A DNA stretch of 64,000 bases from M3007 sp964539805. GTDB lineage: Bacteria; Bacteroidota; Bacteroidia; Chitinophagales; Saprospiraceae. The notes below the pieces were generated by a model that was not told the origin of the DNA, ran no database searches, and worked only from the letters and a program-made list of their open reading frames with translations. Of the stretch, positions 43,737 through 52,364 are shown in pieces. The stretch spans positions 1 to 64,000 of the forward strand of contig CAZIKN010000012.1 in assembly GCA_964539805.1 (NCBI GenBank), read 5' to 3'. Position numbers and translations under genes: made by a program. Position 1 is the stretch's first letter; each line of letters begins with the position of its first letter.

Positions 43737-44165
43737 ATGGAAAGAAAAACAAACTGGATCGCTGTAGTTGTATCTGTCGTAGCCGCAATGGCTATTGGCA
43801 TGCTCTGGTATGGTATGCTATTCAACCAACAATGGATGGACGGCAATGGCATCACCATGGAGGGCGACAAAATGCTCAAAAACGGAGTGGAAATGCCCAT
43901 GTCGGCCATGCCAATGGTGCTGAACACCATCGGTATGTTGCTTTATGCCCTTATCCTGAACTGGATGTTTGGGCGTATGAATGTCACGACACTGGCTGAC
44001 GGCGCCATGGTTGGAGCCGCTATCGGATTTATCATGACTTATGGCATCATGATCGGCAACATGTTCGCAGCCAATCCTTCCAGCCTTACCGTGGTGGATG
44101 GATCCTATTCCTTTGTGGTATTTACTGTTATCGGCGCTATTTTAGGCGGCTGGCAGAAGAAGTAG
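43737..44165 (+). CDS. DUF1761 membrane protein
   Basis: 142 residues, four membrane spans (about 7-27, 60-80, 89-110, 120-138). The N-terminal span with GMLWYGMLFNQQWM and the later GFIMTYGIMIGNMF are typical of DUF1761. It is inner membrane, function unknown. It is followed by a long hairpin that probably ends transcription. Confidence 0.8.
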   Translation: MERKTNWIAVVVSVVAAMAIGMLWYGMLFNQQWMDGNGITMEGDKMLKNGVEMPMSAMPMVLNTIGMLLYALILNWMFGRMNVTTLADGAMVGAAIGFIMTYGIMIGNMFAANPSSLTVVDGSYSFVVFTVIGAILGGWQKK

Positions 44166-44172
44166 TTTGGCC

Positions 44173-44255
44173 TCTGTGTTGCGCAGCATCCGTGTCATCT
44201 GTGTTCCTTTTTGATTATATGGGACACAGATGACACAGATGCTGTGCAACACAGA
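44173..44255. terminator. Long imperfect hairpin after the DUF1761 gene
   Basis: The arms 44173-44204 and 44224-44255 pair at 30 of 32 positions; the loop is 19 bases. The repeated CACAGATGACACAGATG words also resemble the spreading intergenic CTGTGT-type repeats seen in environmental bacteria. A T-run follows only at 44266-44270. It may be a terminator, a mobile repeat, or both. Confidence 0.6.
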
Positions 44256-44365
44256 TAAACACAGATTTTTGAGAAGGGCTCTCTTCCAAATCAACCTTAA
44301 TAAACTCTTATCAACCTTCATAACCCCCAAATCAACCTTCCTTCGCCTTTTCCGTTATAGGGGGC

Positions 44366-45709
44366 ATGAAAATCACTGTTTTCTGGTTTCGTCGCGACCT
44401 CCGATTGCATGACAATGCAGGTCTCTATCATGCCCTAAAGGGACCTTACCCCGTGCTGCCTTTGTTTATTTTTGACCGCAATATCCTCGATGATTTAGCG
44501 GAGAAAAGGGATGCCCGTGTGGAATTTATTTACAAAGCCATCATGGATATTAAATCTCAGTTGGAGGGGTTGGGCAGTTCCCTGCTTGTTAAATACGGGA
44601 AACCGGAGGAAATATGGCCCCAAATCACTGCTAACTACGAGGTGGCTGAAGTATATACCAACCACGACTTCGAACCCTATGCCGTGACGCGCGACCAATC
44701 ACTTAATGAGGCTTTTAAAGCCCAAAATATCGCATTTCACAGTTTCAAAGATCATGTCATTTTTGAAAAAAACGAAGTGTGCAAAGAGGACGGCTCGCCA
44801 TACACCGTATTTACACCGTACAGTAAAAAATGGCTTGCCAAAATGGAGAGCCGCCATATAACAGTAGCAAACGAAGAAGCTGAACCCGTAAAACAATCTT
44901 TTTACCTGAGTTCCTATCCTACTGAAAAGTACTGGTATAATTTCCACAAAATCAGTGCTTTGCCTACAATAAGCCTATCGGATATGGGCTTTTTGCCATC
45001 TGGAAAATCCTTCCCCTCCACAACAGTTGCACGAAGCCTGATCCGAAACTATGACAAAACCCGAAATTTTCCCGCCATTCACGGCACCTCTCGCCTGGGC
45101 ATCCATTTTCGCTTTGGTACCATTAGCATTAGGGAAAAAGCCCGTCATGCACTTGGTCTGAACCAAACCTATCTGAATGAGTTGATCTGGCGCGACTTTT
45201 ACAGCCAGATATTGACCCATTTCCCGCATGTTGTCGGTCGCCCCTTCCGCTTGCAATATGAGCGTGTGCCATGGCGTGAATCGCCGGAAGACTTTCAAAA
45301 ATGGTGCGAAGGTCGTACCGGATACCCTATCGTGGATGCAGGTATGCGCGAGTTGAACCAAACTGGTTATATGCACAATCGGGTGCGTATGATCACCGCC
45401 AGTTTTTTGACCAAACATTTGTTGTTGGACTGGCGGCTTGGGGAGGCATATTTTGCCCAAAAATTGCTGGACTTTGATTTGGCGAGCAATTCCGGTGGCT
45501 GGCAATGGGCAGCAGGATGTGGCACGGACGCCGCGCCTTACTTCCGCATCTTTAACCCAACAGAACAAACTAAAAAATTTGACCCCGAATATAAATACAT
45601 CCGCCAATGGGTGCCAGAGTTTGGTACCCCTGCCTACCCCCGCCCCATGGTGGACCATGCTTTTGCCCGCGAACGTTGCCTCGCTGCCTATAAGTCGGCA
45701 TTGGGATAA
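44366..45709 (+). CDS. Deoxyribodipyrimidine photolyase / cryptochrome family
   Basis: 447 residues. The N-terminal alpha/beta antenna-binding domain starts with the signature VFWFRRDLRLHDN. The C-terminal helical FAD domain has the family's GRTGYPIVDAGMREL, MHNRVRMITASFL, HLLLDWRLGE and GGWQWAAGCGTDAAPYFRIFNP. It is a class I CPD photolyase by motif, repairing UV-induced pyrimidine dimers with light. This suggests life in lit, oxic habitats. It stands alone, with the hairpin repeat upstream. Confidence 0.94.
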   Translation: MKITVFWFRRDLRLHDNAGLYHALKGPYPVLPLFIFDRNILDDLAEKRDARVEFIYKAIMDIKSQLEGLGSSLLVKYGKPEEIWPQITANYEVAEVYTNHDFEPYAVTRDQSLNEAFKAQNIAFHSFKDHVIFEKNEVCKEDGSPYTVFTPYSKKWLAKMESRHITVANEEAEPVKQSFYLSSYPTEKYWYNFHKISALPTISLSDMGFLPSGKSFPSTTVARSLIRNYDKTRNFPAIHGTSRLGIHFRFGTISIREKARHALGLNQTYLNELIWRDFYSQILTHFPHVVGRPFRLQYERVPWRESPEDFQKWCEGRTGYPIVDAGMRELNQTGYMHNRVRMITASFLTKHLLLDWRLGEAYFAQKLLDFDLASNSGGWQWAAGCGTDAAPYFRIFNPTEQTKKFDPEYKYIRQWVPEFGTPAYPRPMVDHAFARERCLAAYKSALG

Positions 45710-45775
45710 GATTCCAAAACCTAATTGATGTATTTGTCGTACCTATAAGCATTTGTTAAAAAATATAACACAAGT

Positions 45776-46558
45776 ATGAAACGCACCCTAACGACGGCCA
45801 CCGTCCTCATTTTTACCTTGCTTATAGGTTTTGTCTGCTCCAACTGCCGGGCCATCAAACGAGATACAGACTCCCGTCCCGTAACCCATGAAAAGTGGGA
45901 TGCCTTGCTCAAAAAGCATGTCAACACCGATGGCTGGGTCAATTACAAAGGTTTTTTGGCGGATAGCACTGCCCTAAATAGTTACCTGCGCCTGCTCGAG
46001 ACAGCCCATCCCAATGACAAGTACTGGACGCGCCAGGAACAAATGGCATATTGGATCAATGCCTACAATGCCTACACAGTCCAACTGATTGTGCGCAACT
46101 ATCCGGTAGAAAGCATAAAGGATATTAAAAAAGGCGTAGCCTTTATTAATTCCGTTTGGGATATGAAATTCATTAAAATACAAGGATATACCTATGATTT
46201 GAACAATATTGAGCACAATATCCTGCGGCCAGTGTTCAAAGATGCACGCGTACATGCAGCCGTCAATTGTGCGTCCTACTCCTGCCCCAAACTCCTAAAT
46301 GAGGCATATAGTGCCGAAAAATTGGAAAATCAGCTGGAAACGAGCATGCGCGGTTTTGTCAATGACCCGCTGCGAAATCGCATTAGTGCCGAGAAAGCGG
46401 AAATTTCAGAGATTTTTAAATGGTTCAAAGGTGATTTTGAGCGGGATGCAGGCTCGGTCAGGCAGTTTTTGGCACGTTATGCCATGGTAAAAGTGACGGA
46501 TAAAACCGATATTGCACACATAGATTACGACTGGCGCCTGAATGAACAGCGGAACTAA
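45776..46558 (+). CDS. DUF547 exported protein
   Basis: 260 residues. A signal or membrane anchor spans residues 1-25 (GFVCSNCRAIK, possible lipobox at Cys21 or Cys24). The DUF547 core has the hallmarks WVNYKGF, QMAYWINAYNAYTVQLI, LNNIEHNILR, VHAAVNCASYSCPKL and FKWFKGDF. The fold is papain-like (transglutaminase-type), and the Cys and His residues within VHAAVNCASYSCP are the likely reactive residues. The biochemical role is not established. Confidence 0.9.
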   Translation: MKRTLTTATVLIFTLLIGFVCSNCRAIKRDTDSRPVTHEKWDALLKKHVNTDGWVNYKGFLADSTALNSYLRLLETAHPNDKYWTRQEQMAYWINAYNAYTVQLIVRNYPVESIKDIKKGVAFINSVWDMKFIKIQGYTYDLNNIEHNILRPVFKDARVHAAVNCASYSCPKLLNEAYSAEKLENQLETSMRGFVNDPLRNRISAEKAEISEIFKWFKGDFERDAGSVRQFLARYAMVKVTDKTDIAHIDYDWRLNEQRN

Positions 46559-46622
46559 TGTTGAATCATTCTTAACTGACTTAATTTGCAGATAGGAGAT
46601 AAAAATGCTTGGGTTTGGGTTG

Positions 46623-46630
46623 TACCTTTG
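46623..46630 (+). promoter_or_regulatory. -7 box (TACCTTTG) that fixes the start of the reductase gene
   Basis: TACCTTTG lies 26 bp before ATG 46656. An in-frame ATG at 46605 would be upstream of this box and outside the transcript. Confidence 0.5.
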
Positions 46631-46655
46631 CCGCCCAAACCCAAGCAATAGACAC

Positions 46656-47759
46656 ATGGATTTTTATCCCCTTATCATACGTTCCCGCAACGCTGAAACA
46701 GCTGATACCACCACCTTTGAGCTGGAAGTACCCCAAGAATTACAAGAAATATTTACCTATAAACAAGGTCAGTACATTACCATTCGGCAAGAGTTGGGTG
46801 GCCATGAGCTGCGGCGTGCCTATTCCATGTCGTCCAGCCCTTTGGATAAACATCTTGCGGTGACGGTAAAAAAAGTGGCAGGTGGTAAAATGTCCACTTG
46901 GCTGCATGATGAAGTGAAAGAAGGTGATACATTAATGGTTGCGCCTCCGGATGGCCGCTTCTATAATCTTTTGAATCCCGAAAAACGCCGCACATACTAC
47001 CTGTTTGGTGCAGGAAGCGGCATTACCCCCCTGATGTCCATTCTGCGTACCGTGCTGGAGTCGGAGCCAATGAGTACCATTTTTTTGCTTTATGGTAGCC
47101 GTGATGAGGAAAGCATCATCTTTCGGGAAGAATTGGATCGCTTGAGCGAGCGCTACAACGGCCAATTGCATGTTGAGCACATATTGAGCCGCCCCAAAAA
47201 AGGCGGCAGTGGCGGTCTTTTTGGTTTGTTTAAAAAATCAACCTCCAATTGGCAGGGTAAAACCGGGCGCATCAATACCCAGCTGGTGACCACTTATCTG
47301 GATGACAACATGCCTCATGGCCCGGAGGCGGATTGCCTGTATTATATTTGTGGGCCGGGCGGCCTTGCCGATGCGGTCAAGCAAGCCCTTGAGCCAAGGG
47401 GTATCAGTACTAAACAGATTCATACAGAACTCTTCATCAATGCAGGCCATGTGCCAGGTGAGTTTGATAGCCCCGCTGGAGCGGGTGAAAAACGTGTCAT
47501 TGTGCACCTCAAAGGCCAGCGCACGGAATTTCCCGTACCTGAGGGTGCCACTATCCTGGATGTCCTGGTCAAAGCCAAACTTGATCCTCCCTATTCCTGC
47601 ACATCCGGTGCCTGTTCTACCTGTATGGCCAAAGTCATCAGCGGCAAGGTAAAAATGGATGTTTGTTACGCACTTGATGATGATGAAATAAAGGCCGGAT
47701 ATGTGCTCACCTGCCAATCAAAATTAGAAACGGAAACAGTAGAAATTACCTATGATTGA
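46656..47759 (+). CDS. FAD/[2Fe-2S] oxidoreductase, PaaE/class IA reductase type
   Basis: 367 residues. The N-terminal FAD-binding barrel has RAYSMSSSP. The NAD(P)-binding domain has GAGSGITPLMSILR, YGSRDEESI and YYICGPGGL. The C-terminal plant-type ferredoxin domain has cluster ligands Cys315, Cys320, Cys323 (SCTSGACSTC) and Cys353 (LTCQS). It passes electrons from NAD(P)H through FAD and the cluster to an oxygenase or desaturase. No phenylacetate (paa) oxygenase genes are nearby, so a fatty-acid desaturase or another acceptor is possible. The stop overlaps the start of the LytTR regulator, so the two are co-translated. Confidence 0.92.
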   Translation: MDFYPLIIRSRNAETADTTTFELEVPQELQEIFTYKQGQYITIRQELGGHELRRAYSMSSSPLDKHLAVTVKKVAGGKMSTWLHDEVKEGDTLMVAPPDGRFYNLLNPEKRRTYYLFGAGSGITPLMSILRTVLESEPMSTIFLLYGSRDEESIIFREELDRLSERYNGQLHVEHILSRPKKGGSGGLFGLFKKSTSNWQGKTGRINTQLVTTYLDDNMPHGPEADCLYYICGPGGLADAVKQALEPRGISTKQIHTELFINAGHVPGEFDSPAGAGEKRVIVHLKGQRTEFPVPEGATILDVLVKAKLDPPYSCTSGACSTCMAKVISGKVKMDVCYALDDDEIKAGYVLTCQSKLETETVEITYD

Positions 47760-48513
47760 AAATGTGCTGATCGTTGAAGATGAATTGCCTGCATCAAGGC
47801 AATTGTCCAAGATGATAAAACAGGAGTTGCCCCGGGTCAATATCCTGGCCACTCTGGATGCCGTTGAAGACACCGTGACCTGGCTGCGCAACCATGCAGC
47901 CCCCGATCTGATCTTTATGGACATTCAGATCGCCGACGGGCTTAGTTTTGATGTTTTCAGGCAAGTGGACATAACATCACCCCTGATTTTTACAACGGCA
48001 TTTGACCATTATGCTGTTCAGGCCTTTAAGGTAAATGCTATTGATTATTTGCTCAAACCAGTTGATCCAGAGGAACTTAGCATTGCCCTGCAAAAAGTGC
48101 AGGAGCGACTTAAGGCAGAATCCTCACCGGCCATTGATTTGAAGGCCATATCGCAGTTTTTCCAAAAAACTACCTATAAAGAACGTTTTCTTATCAAAAC
48201 AGGCCAACACTTTAGCTTTTTGCAAACCTCGGATGCCGCTTTTTTCCGCTCCTCTGAAGGACTAACACAGGCATTTACGTTCTCCGGGAAAAAGCATTTT
48301 GTAGAACACACCATTGAGGAGTTGGGTCAGTTGCTTGATCCCAAAGATTTTTTCCGCATTAACAGAGGCCTTGTCTTGAATATTAATTCCATTCAAAAAA
48401 TTCACCCTCACCTCAATGGCCGCCTCAAATTGGACCTGTTGCCCTCGGCCCCGGAGGAAATATTTGTCAGTCGGGACAGGGTAAATGAATTTAAAGCTTG
48501 GTTGGGAGGATAA
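47752..48513 (+). CDS. LytTR-family response regulator
   Basis: 253 residues. The receiver domain (1-120) has phospho-acceptor Asp57 (LIFMDIQIADG) and conserved Lys (YLLKPVDPEEL). The LytTR DNA-binding domain (about 155-250) has ERFLIKTGQHF and FFRINRGLVLNINSI. It overlaps the reductase gene by 8 bp. No sensor kinase is adjacent. It lies 106 bp upstream of the CHAT-nSTAND pair on the same strand and is a candidate regulator of it, by position only. Confidence 0.93.
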   Translation: MIENVLIVEDELPASRQLSKMIKQELPRVNILATLDAVEDTVTWLRNHAAPDLIFMDIQIADGLSFDVFRQVDITSPLIFTTAFDHYAVQAFKVNAIDYLLKPVDPEELSIALQKVQERLKAESSPAIDLKAISQFFQKTTYKERFLIKTGQHFSFLQTSDAAFFRSSEGLTQAFTFSGKKHFVEHTIEELGQLLDPKDFFRINRGLVLNINSIQKIHPHLNGRLKLDLLPSAPEEIFVSRDRVNEFKAWLGG

Positions 48514-48520
48514 ATCAAGG

Positions 48521-48550
48521 CATTGTTTTACCTTCGCTCGCAAAACAATG
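48521..48550. promoter_or_regulatory. Small hairpin between the LytTR gene and the CHAT gene
   Basis: CATTGTTTT (48521-48529) and AAAACAATG (48542-48550) are complementary; the loop is 12 bases. It starts 7 bp after the LytTR stop. It may be a weak terminator or the binding site of a regulator of the CHAT operon. No T-run follows. Confidence 0.4.
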
Positions 48551-48619
48551 AATATTACGACACATCTTTGTTTTATGTGAAAACCCCGGAGAAAAACCAA
48601 AAAAGAATAATTGACGCTT

Positions 48620-50368
48620 ATGACCACCCTCCTTCTTGCTTTTGCCAATAGCCCTGATGCACCACTGCTGACACTCCAGCAAGAGGACGCAGAAATCAGT
48701 CGCTTGCTGACCCCGGGTGCCATGAGCGGGCACTATCAAATTCACCGGGAATCATTTGCCACCGTAGATAAACTATCCGAGTACATCCTAAAATTCAAGG
48801 ACACTTTAGCCTTGTTTTTATTCAGCGGGCATGCTGATCGGGATCGCCTTTTTATGGCGGATGCGGCTGCACACGCCGATGGCTTAGCCCGTCTTTTGGG
48901 CCAATGCCCCAATCTGCAATTGGTTTTTTTAAATGGCTGCTCCACCGAAGGCCAGGTAGCCGAACTGCTCGCGCAGGGCGTAAAAGTGGTCGTTGCCACG
49001 GATGCCCCTGTCAATGATCGGAAGGCGAGTGTTTTTTCTATACGATTTTTTGACGCGTTGCAACAAAAAAGAGACCTGAAAACAGCCTTTAATATGGCCC
49101 GTGCAGCTGTTGAAACAGAGTTTGCCAATGTGCCGTTCAGTACGGATCATCGGGGTGCCGGATTTGCTCAGGAAAGGCGTACAGCCGGTACTTGGGGACT
49201 TTTTTACAAAGAAGAAAATGAAATTGTGCTCAACTGGAGCCTTCCATCTGCCCATATCGCACAAATTGTTGAAAATGTGGATTTTACGCCGAATGAAGCT
49301 TTGGTGGAAACGCTTTTTAATGCCCTTGGTGAATATAAAGATGAGATCAAGAAGCAGATCAAACAAGCCGAGAACGGCATGGAAATAACATTGCCGGAAA
49401 AACGAATGGCCGTGCTGAATGCCTTGCCCGCCCCCTTGTCCGAGCCTATTCGCAAATTATTGGTACCCATGGATACTCAGATGGGCTATGATAAAGTCAG
49501 TACGGCCCGCGTCAGGCAGATTTCTGAGGCCTACACCACCTGCATGGAACTGATGGCTTTTACCATGATAGCACAGCTTTGGGAAGCATTTTATGCCAAA
49601 GGCCAGCAGAACCTTCAAGTAACGGAAGATGTGAAGGTAAAACTCAAGTCGTTTTTTAGCCTGACCAAATCAGAAAGACAGGTATATGACTTTTTGGAAC
49701 TGGTGAATAAGATCAAAAAAGTATTCGATCAGAACGAGATTAGCTACTTTGTGGCAGAACTGGCGGATCTGAGCAATTTATTTGAGCAGGATAACCAATT
49801 TGCCCAAAGCTTGGCCACCTTAAACGGATTGCGCCTGATTGTCAATCAAAATACTGCACTAAACGCTGACCAATTGGTCTATCATTGCGAACACGGTGAG
49901 GAAAGCCTGACCTACCTTTACAGCAAATTGGGCTTTATGGCGCGTTATCGCTTAGCCACTATCAAATCAATTGAAGTACAAAAATACCGGCACAAACGGG
50001 AACCGGGTTATGATCACTCCGCCGTGGTTTTGCACAATCTGCTGGGGGGATTCGCAGTGACCCATGTCAAAATAAATCGCCCCTTAGACAACCTGTCCGT
50101 GCTGTTGCTCAATGAAGAAAACTGGGAATACCTCAATTTATCCCCTTTTGTTTTGGATGAAAATGCCTTTTTTGACAAAACGGATGTGGGCAAAATCCTG
50201 TTTTATGAATACTACGACAAAGCAGCCGATGTATGGAGTTTTCGCAGCGTGAAATCACCTAATGATCCTCCCCTGCAGGTGTCCAAGCAAAAATACCCGC
50301 TCGTTAAAGAGCAATTTGATGCCTTTGCCCAACTTGTCTTCCAGCAAAACACCATGAAAGCAATATGA
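48620..50368 (+). CDS. CHAT-domain (caspase-like) protease with long helical C-terminal region
   Basis: 582 residues from ATG 48620 (a TTG three codons earlier is less likely). The CHAT domain is N-terminal (about 1-195): catalytic His71 in FLFSGHAD and Cys107 in LVFLNGCST, followed by VKVVVATDAPVND and the late ASVFSIRFFDALQQK helix. Residues 200-582 are mostly helical and polar, with no domain I recognise (SLTKSERQVYDFLELV, a His/Cys-containing VYHCEHGEES, then a beta-rich end). There is no signal peptide, so it acts in the cytoplasm. Its stop shares four bases with the start of the nSTAND gene, implying coupled translation and probably a complex. CHAT proteases are effector or initiator proteases in several bacterial immune and cell-death systems. 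Confidence 0.88.
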   Translation: MTTLLLAFANSPDAPLLTLQQEDAEISRLLTPGAMSGHYQIHRESFATVDKLSEYILKFKDTLALFLFSGHADRDRLFMADAAAHADGLARLLGQCPNLQLVFLNGCSTEGQVAELLAQGVKVVVATDAPVNDRKASVFSIRFFDALQQKRDLKTAFNMARAAVETEFANVPFSTDHRGAGFAQERRTAGTWGLFYKEENEIVLNWSLPSAHIAQIVENVDFTPNEALVETLFNALGEYKDEIKKQIKQAENGMEITLPEKRMAVLNALPAPLSEPIRKLLVPMDTQMGYDKVSTARVRQISEAYTTCMELMAFTMIAQLWEAFYAKGQQNLQVTEDVKVKLKSFFSLTKSERQVYDFLELVNKIKKVFDQNEISYFVAELADLSNLFEQDNQFAQSLATLNGLRLIVNQNTALNADQLVYHCEHGEESLTYLYSKLGFMARYRLATIKSIEVQKYRHKREPGYDHSAVVLHNLLGGFAVTHVKINRPLDNLSVLLLNEENWEYLNLSPFVLDENAFFDKTDVGKILFYEYYDKAADVWSFRSVKSPNDPPLQVSKQKYPLVKEQFDAFAQLVFQQNTMKAI

Positions 50369-52272
50369 AAAGCCCTTTTAAATTCCTTGATCCCTACACC
50401 GCTGCTGATAAAGGTGCTTTCTGGGGGCGTGAGGCCGAAACGGAGGCGCTTTATGATATGGTGTCCAAAAATCGCCTCCTTTTGGTGTATGGCCAATCAG
50501 GAACCGGTAAAACCAGTTTGGTGCAATGCGGATTAGCCTCCCGCTTGGATGCAACGGACTGGTACCCCATCACGGTCCGACGTGGTACTGACCTGAACGA
50601 AGCACTGCGAGATAGTTTGGACGCCGTGCCGGCCATCCGCCGGAATAAAAGCGAGGTGGAAAGCCTTCAGGATATATATGCCTATTATTTGCGGCCCGCG
50701 TACTTGATTTTTGACCAATTGGAAGAACTCTTTGTTTTTGGCCAGACAGCGGAGCAGGATCGCTTTGCCAACACCATTCACCAGATTTTGGAAAGCACCG
50801 TTCCCTGTCGGATCATATTGGTGATCAGGGAGGAGTATTTGGCACAACTATATGGTTTTGAGAAAGTTATACCCACTCTTTTCGATCGGAGGCTACGGGT
50901 GGAAGCCATGAGCGCGGCCAAGGTAAAAACGGTACTTGAAGGTTCTTTTCAGCAATTCAACATCCGCCCTGAAGCACCTGCTGAGGCAATTTATACCCAA
51001 ATTATTGACCGTATCAGCGGGGGAAAAGCCGGCATTCAACTGCCCTATTTGCAGGTTTATTTGGATATGCTCTACCAGGAAGAATTGTCGCGCAGTTTTC
51101 CCGGAGAAGCCCCGTTTGATGAAAATGGCTGGAAGCCAATCCTTATTTCAGGCGCTGGCGTGGCTCGCATGGGGAAAATTGAGGATGTATTGGAGAAATT
51201 CCTTAGAGCGCAACAGGATATGCTCCAAAAAAAGATAAATGAGCAGTTTAAGGTACAGGAAGAGGATGCCGTTAAAAAAATATTGGATCTGTTTGTAAGT
51301 GAAGAAGGAACAAAGCGCCCGCTCACATACAGCTGGCAAGGAAACAAGCTCATATTGGAAAAACGGTGGGCTGAATTGTTGCCGGATGTCCGGCCGGAGC
51401 TGTTAGGCGCTTGTTGCCGCCATTTAGAGCAAGCCCGCCTCATCCGTTTTGAGGAAAAACAGCTTGAGCTTGCCCATGATAGCCTTGCCGCACTGATTGA
51501 CAGCCAGCGCAGTGCACAGCAGCGCCGCCTCAATGATGTCCGCAATCGCTTGCGCAGCCAATTCAACGCTTTCAAGGACACTCAGGAATACCTTAGCCGA
51601 CGTTCACTTAATGCTGTGGAGGAGCTGATGCCCCAATTGTTGCCCGGCCTGAACACGGAGATCAAACAATTTATCGAAAAAAGCAATGAATACAATGATA
51701 GGCTCGAAAAAGCCGAACTACAGCGCGTACGCCGAAGGGCTACACTCGGCTTTTCACTTGCAGGTGTGGCAATGCTTGGCCTCGGCATGGCATTGTACTT
51801 TTTCCGCTTGTCTAATTTAGAACATGCCAAAACACTGAAGGCTATTGTCAATACCCAGTTGCAAACCGCCCGTTCGCTCAAATTAGAAGGAAAATACTCG
51901 GAGGCTATCGCGCTTTTAGATGAAGCCCGACCACTGGCGCAAGATGATCAACTAACTGAAATAGAAAAACTTAAGAATGTATGGGCCCTTGCTGGCCAAT
52001 ACGTTGCGCAAGGGGATAGCCTGCTGCTGCGCCAACAGGTGCTGGCCTCGCTTGATCGCTATCAAGAGGCCCAAAAAATAAGCCCCGATGAGCGCATGGG
52101 CCGCTTCATCAAGGAAAAAAGTGATGCTGAGTACAACAGTTTTATCCTCAAAGCACGCGCTATGGAAAATGCCAGGCAATGGGATTTTGCCCTCAAAAAC
52201 TATGAAGATGCCTTACACCTAAGGCCTGATGACCCTGTGGCAAAGGCCCGAATTGCTGCGTTGAAAAAATAA
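50365..52272 (+). CDS. Membrane-anchored nSTAND NTPase with TPR-like repeats
   Basis: 635 residues. It opens with FLDPYTAADKGAFWGREAE, the entry motif of the novel-STAND class, then Walker A GQSGTGKTS (43-51) and Walker B YLIFDQLEEL (Asp117). An Arg-finger-like VIREEYLAQL follows, then a helical/winged region ending in AHDSLAALID. A coiled-coil-like stretch runs over about 375-455, a single membrane span covers about 462-482, and the C-terminal part has TPR-like helices (GKYSEAIALLDEARPL, QWDFALKNYEDALHL). The NTPase side should be cytoplasmic and the TPR side periplasmic or folded back. STAND proteins are sensors that oligomerise on a trigger. The ATGA overlap with the CHAT gene makes this a sensor-plus-protease pair. 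Confidence 0.9.
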   Translation: MKSPFKFLDPYTAADKGAFWGREAETEALYDMVSKNRLLLVYGQSGTGKTSLVQCGLASRLDATDWYPITVRRGTDLNEALRDSLDAVPAIRRNKSEVESLQDIYAYYLRPAYLIFDQLEELFVFGQTAEQDRFANTIHQILESTVPCRIILVIREEYLAQLYGFEKVIPTLFDRRLRVEAMSAAKVKTVLEGSFQQFNIRPEAPAEAIYTQIIDRISGGKAGIQLPYLQVYLDMLYQEELSRSFPGEAPFDENGWKPILISGAGVARMGKIEDVLEKFLRAQQDMLQKKINEQFKVQEEDAVKKILDLFVSEEGTKRPLTYSWQGNKLILEKRWAELLPDVRPELLGACCRHLEQARLIRFEEKQLELAHDSLAALIDSQRSAQQRRLNDVRNRLRSQFNAFKDTQEYLSRRSLNAVEELMPQLLPGLNTEIKQFIEKSNEYNDRLEKAELQRVRRRATLGFSLAGVAMLGLGMALYFFRLSNLEHAKTLKAIVNTQLQTARSLKLEGKYSEAIALLDEARPLAQDDQLTEIEKLKNVWALAGQYVAQGDSLLLRQQVLASLDRYQEAQKISPDERMGRFIKEKSDAEYNSFILKARAMENARQWDFALKNYEDALHLRPDDPVAKARIAALKK

Positions 52273-52277
52273 GCCAC

Positions 52278-52327
52278 AAACGCAAGAGCCGCTTGAAGAC
52301 CAGGATCCTCAAACGGCTCTTGCGTTT
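52278..52327. terminator. Terminator hairpin after the CHAT-nSTAND operon
   Basis: Arms 52278-52291 and 52314-52327 (core CGCAAGAGCCG / CGGCTCTTGCG) form a perfect 14-bp stem that extends further inward with one mismatch. It sits between the operon's stop (52272) and the convergent sigma-factor stop (52365), so it probably serves both directions. Confidence 0.85.
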
Positions 52328-52364
52328 TGCGCAGGTATGTAGCCCAATTGCCAGGGGGGCGAAC

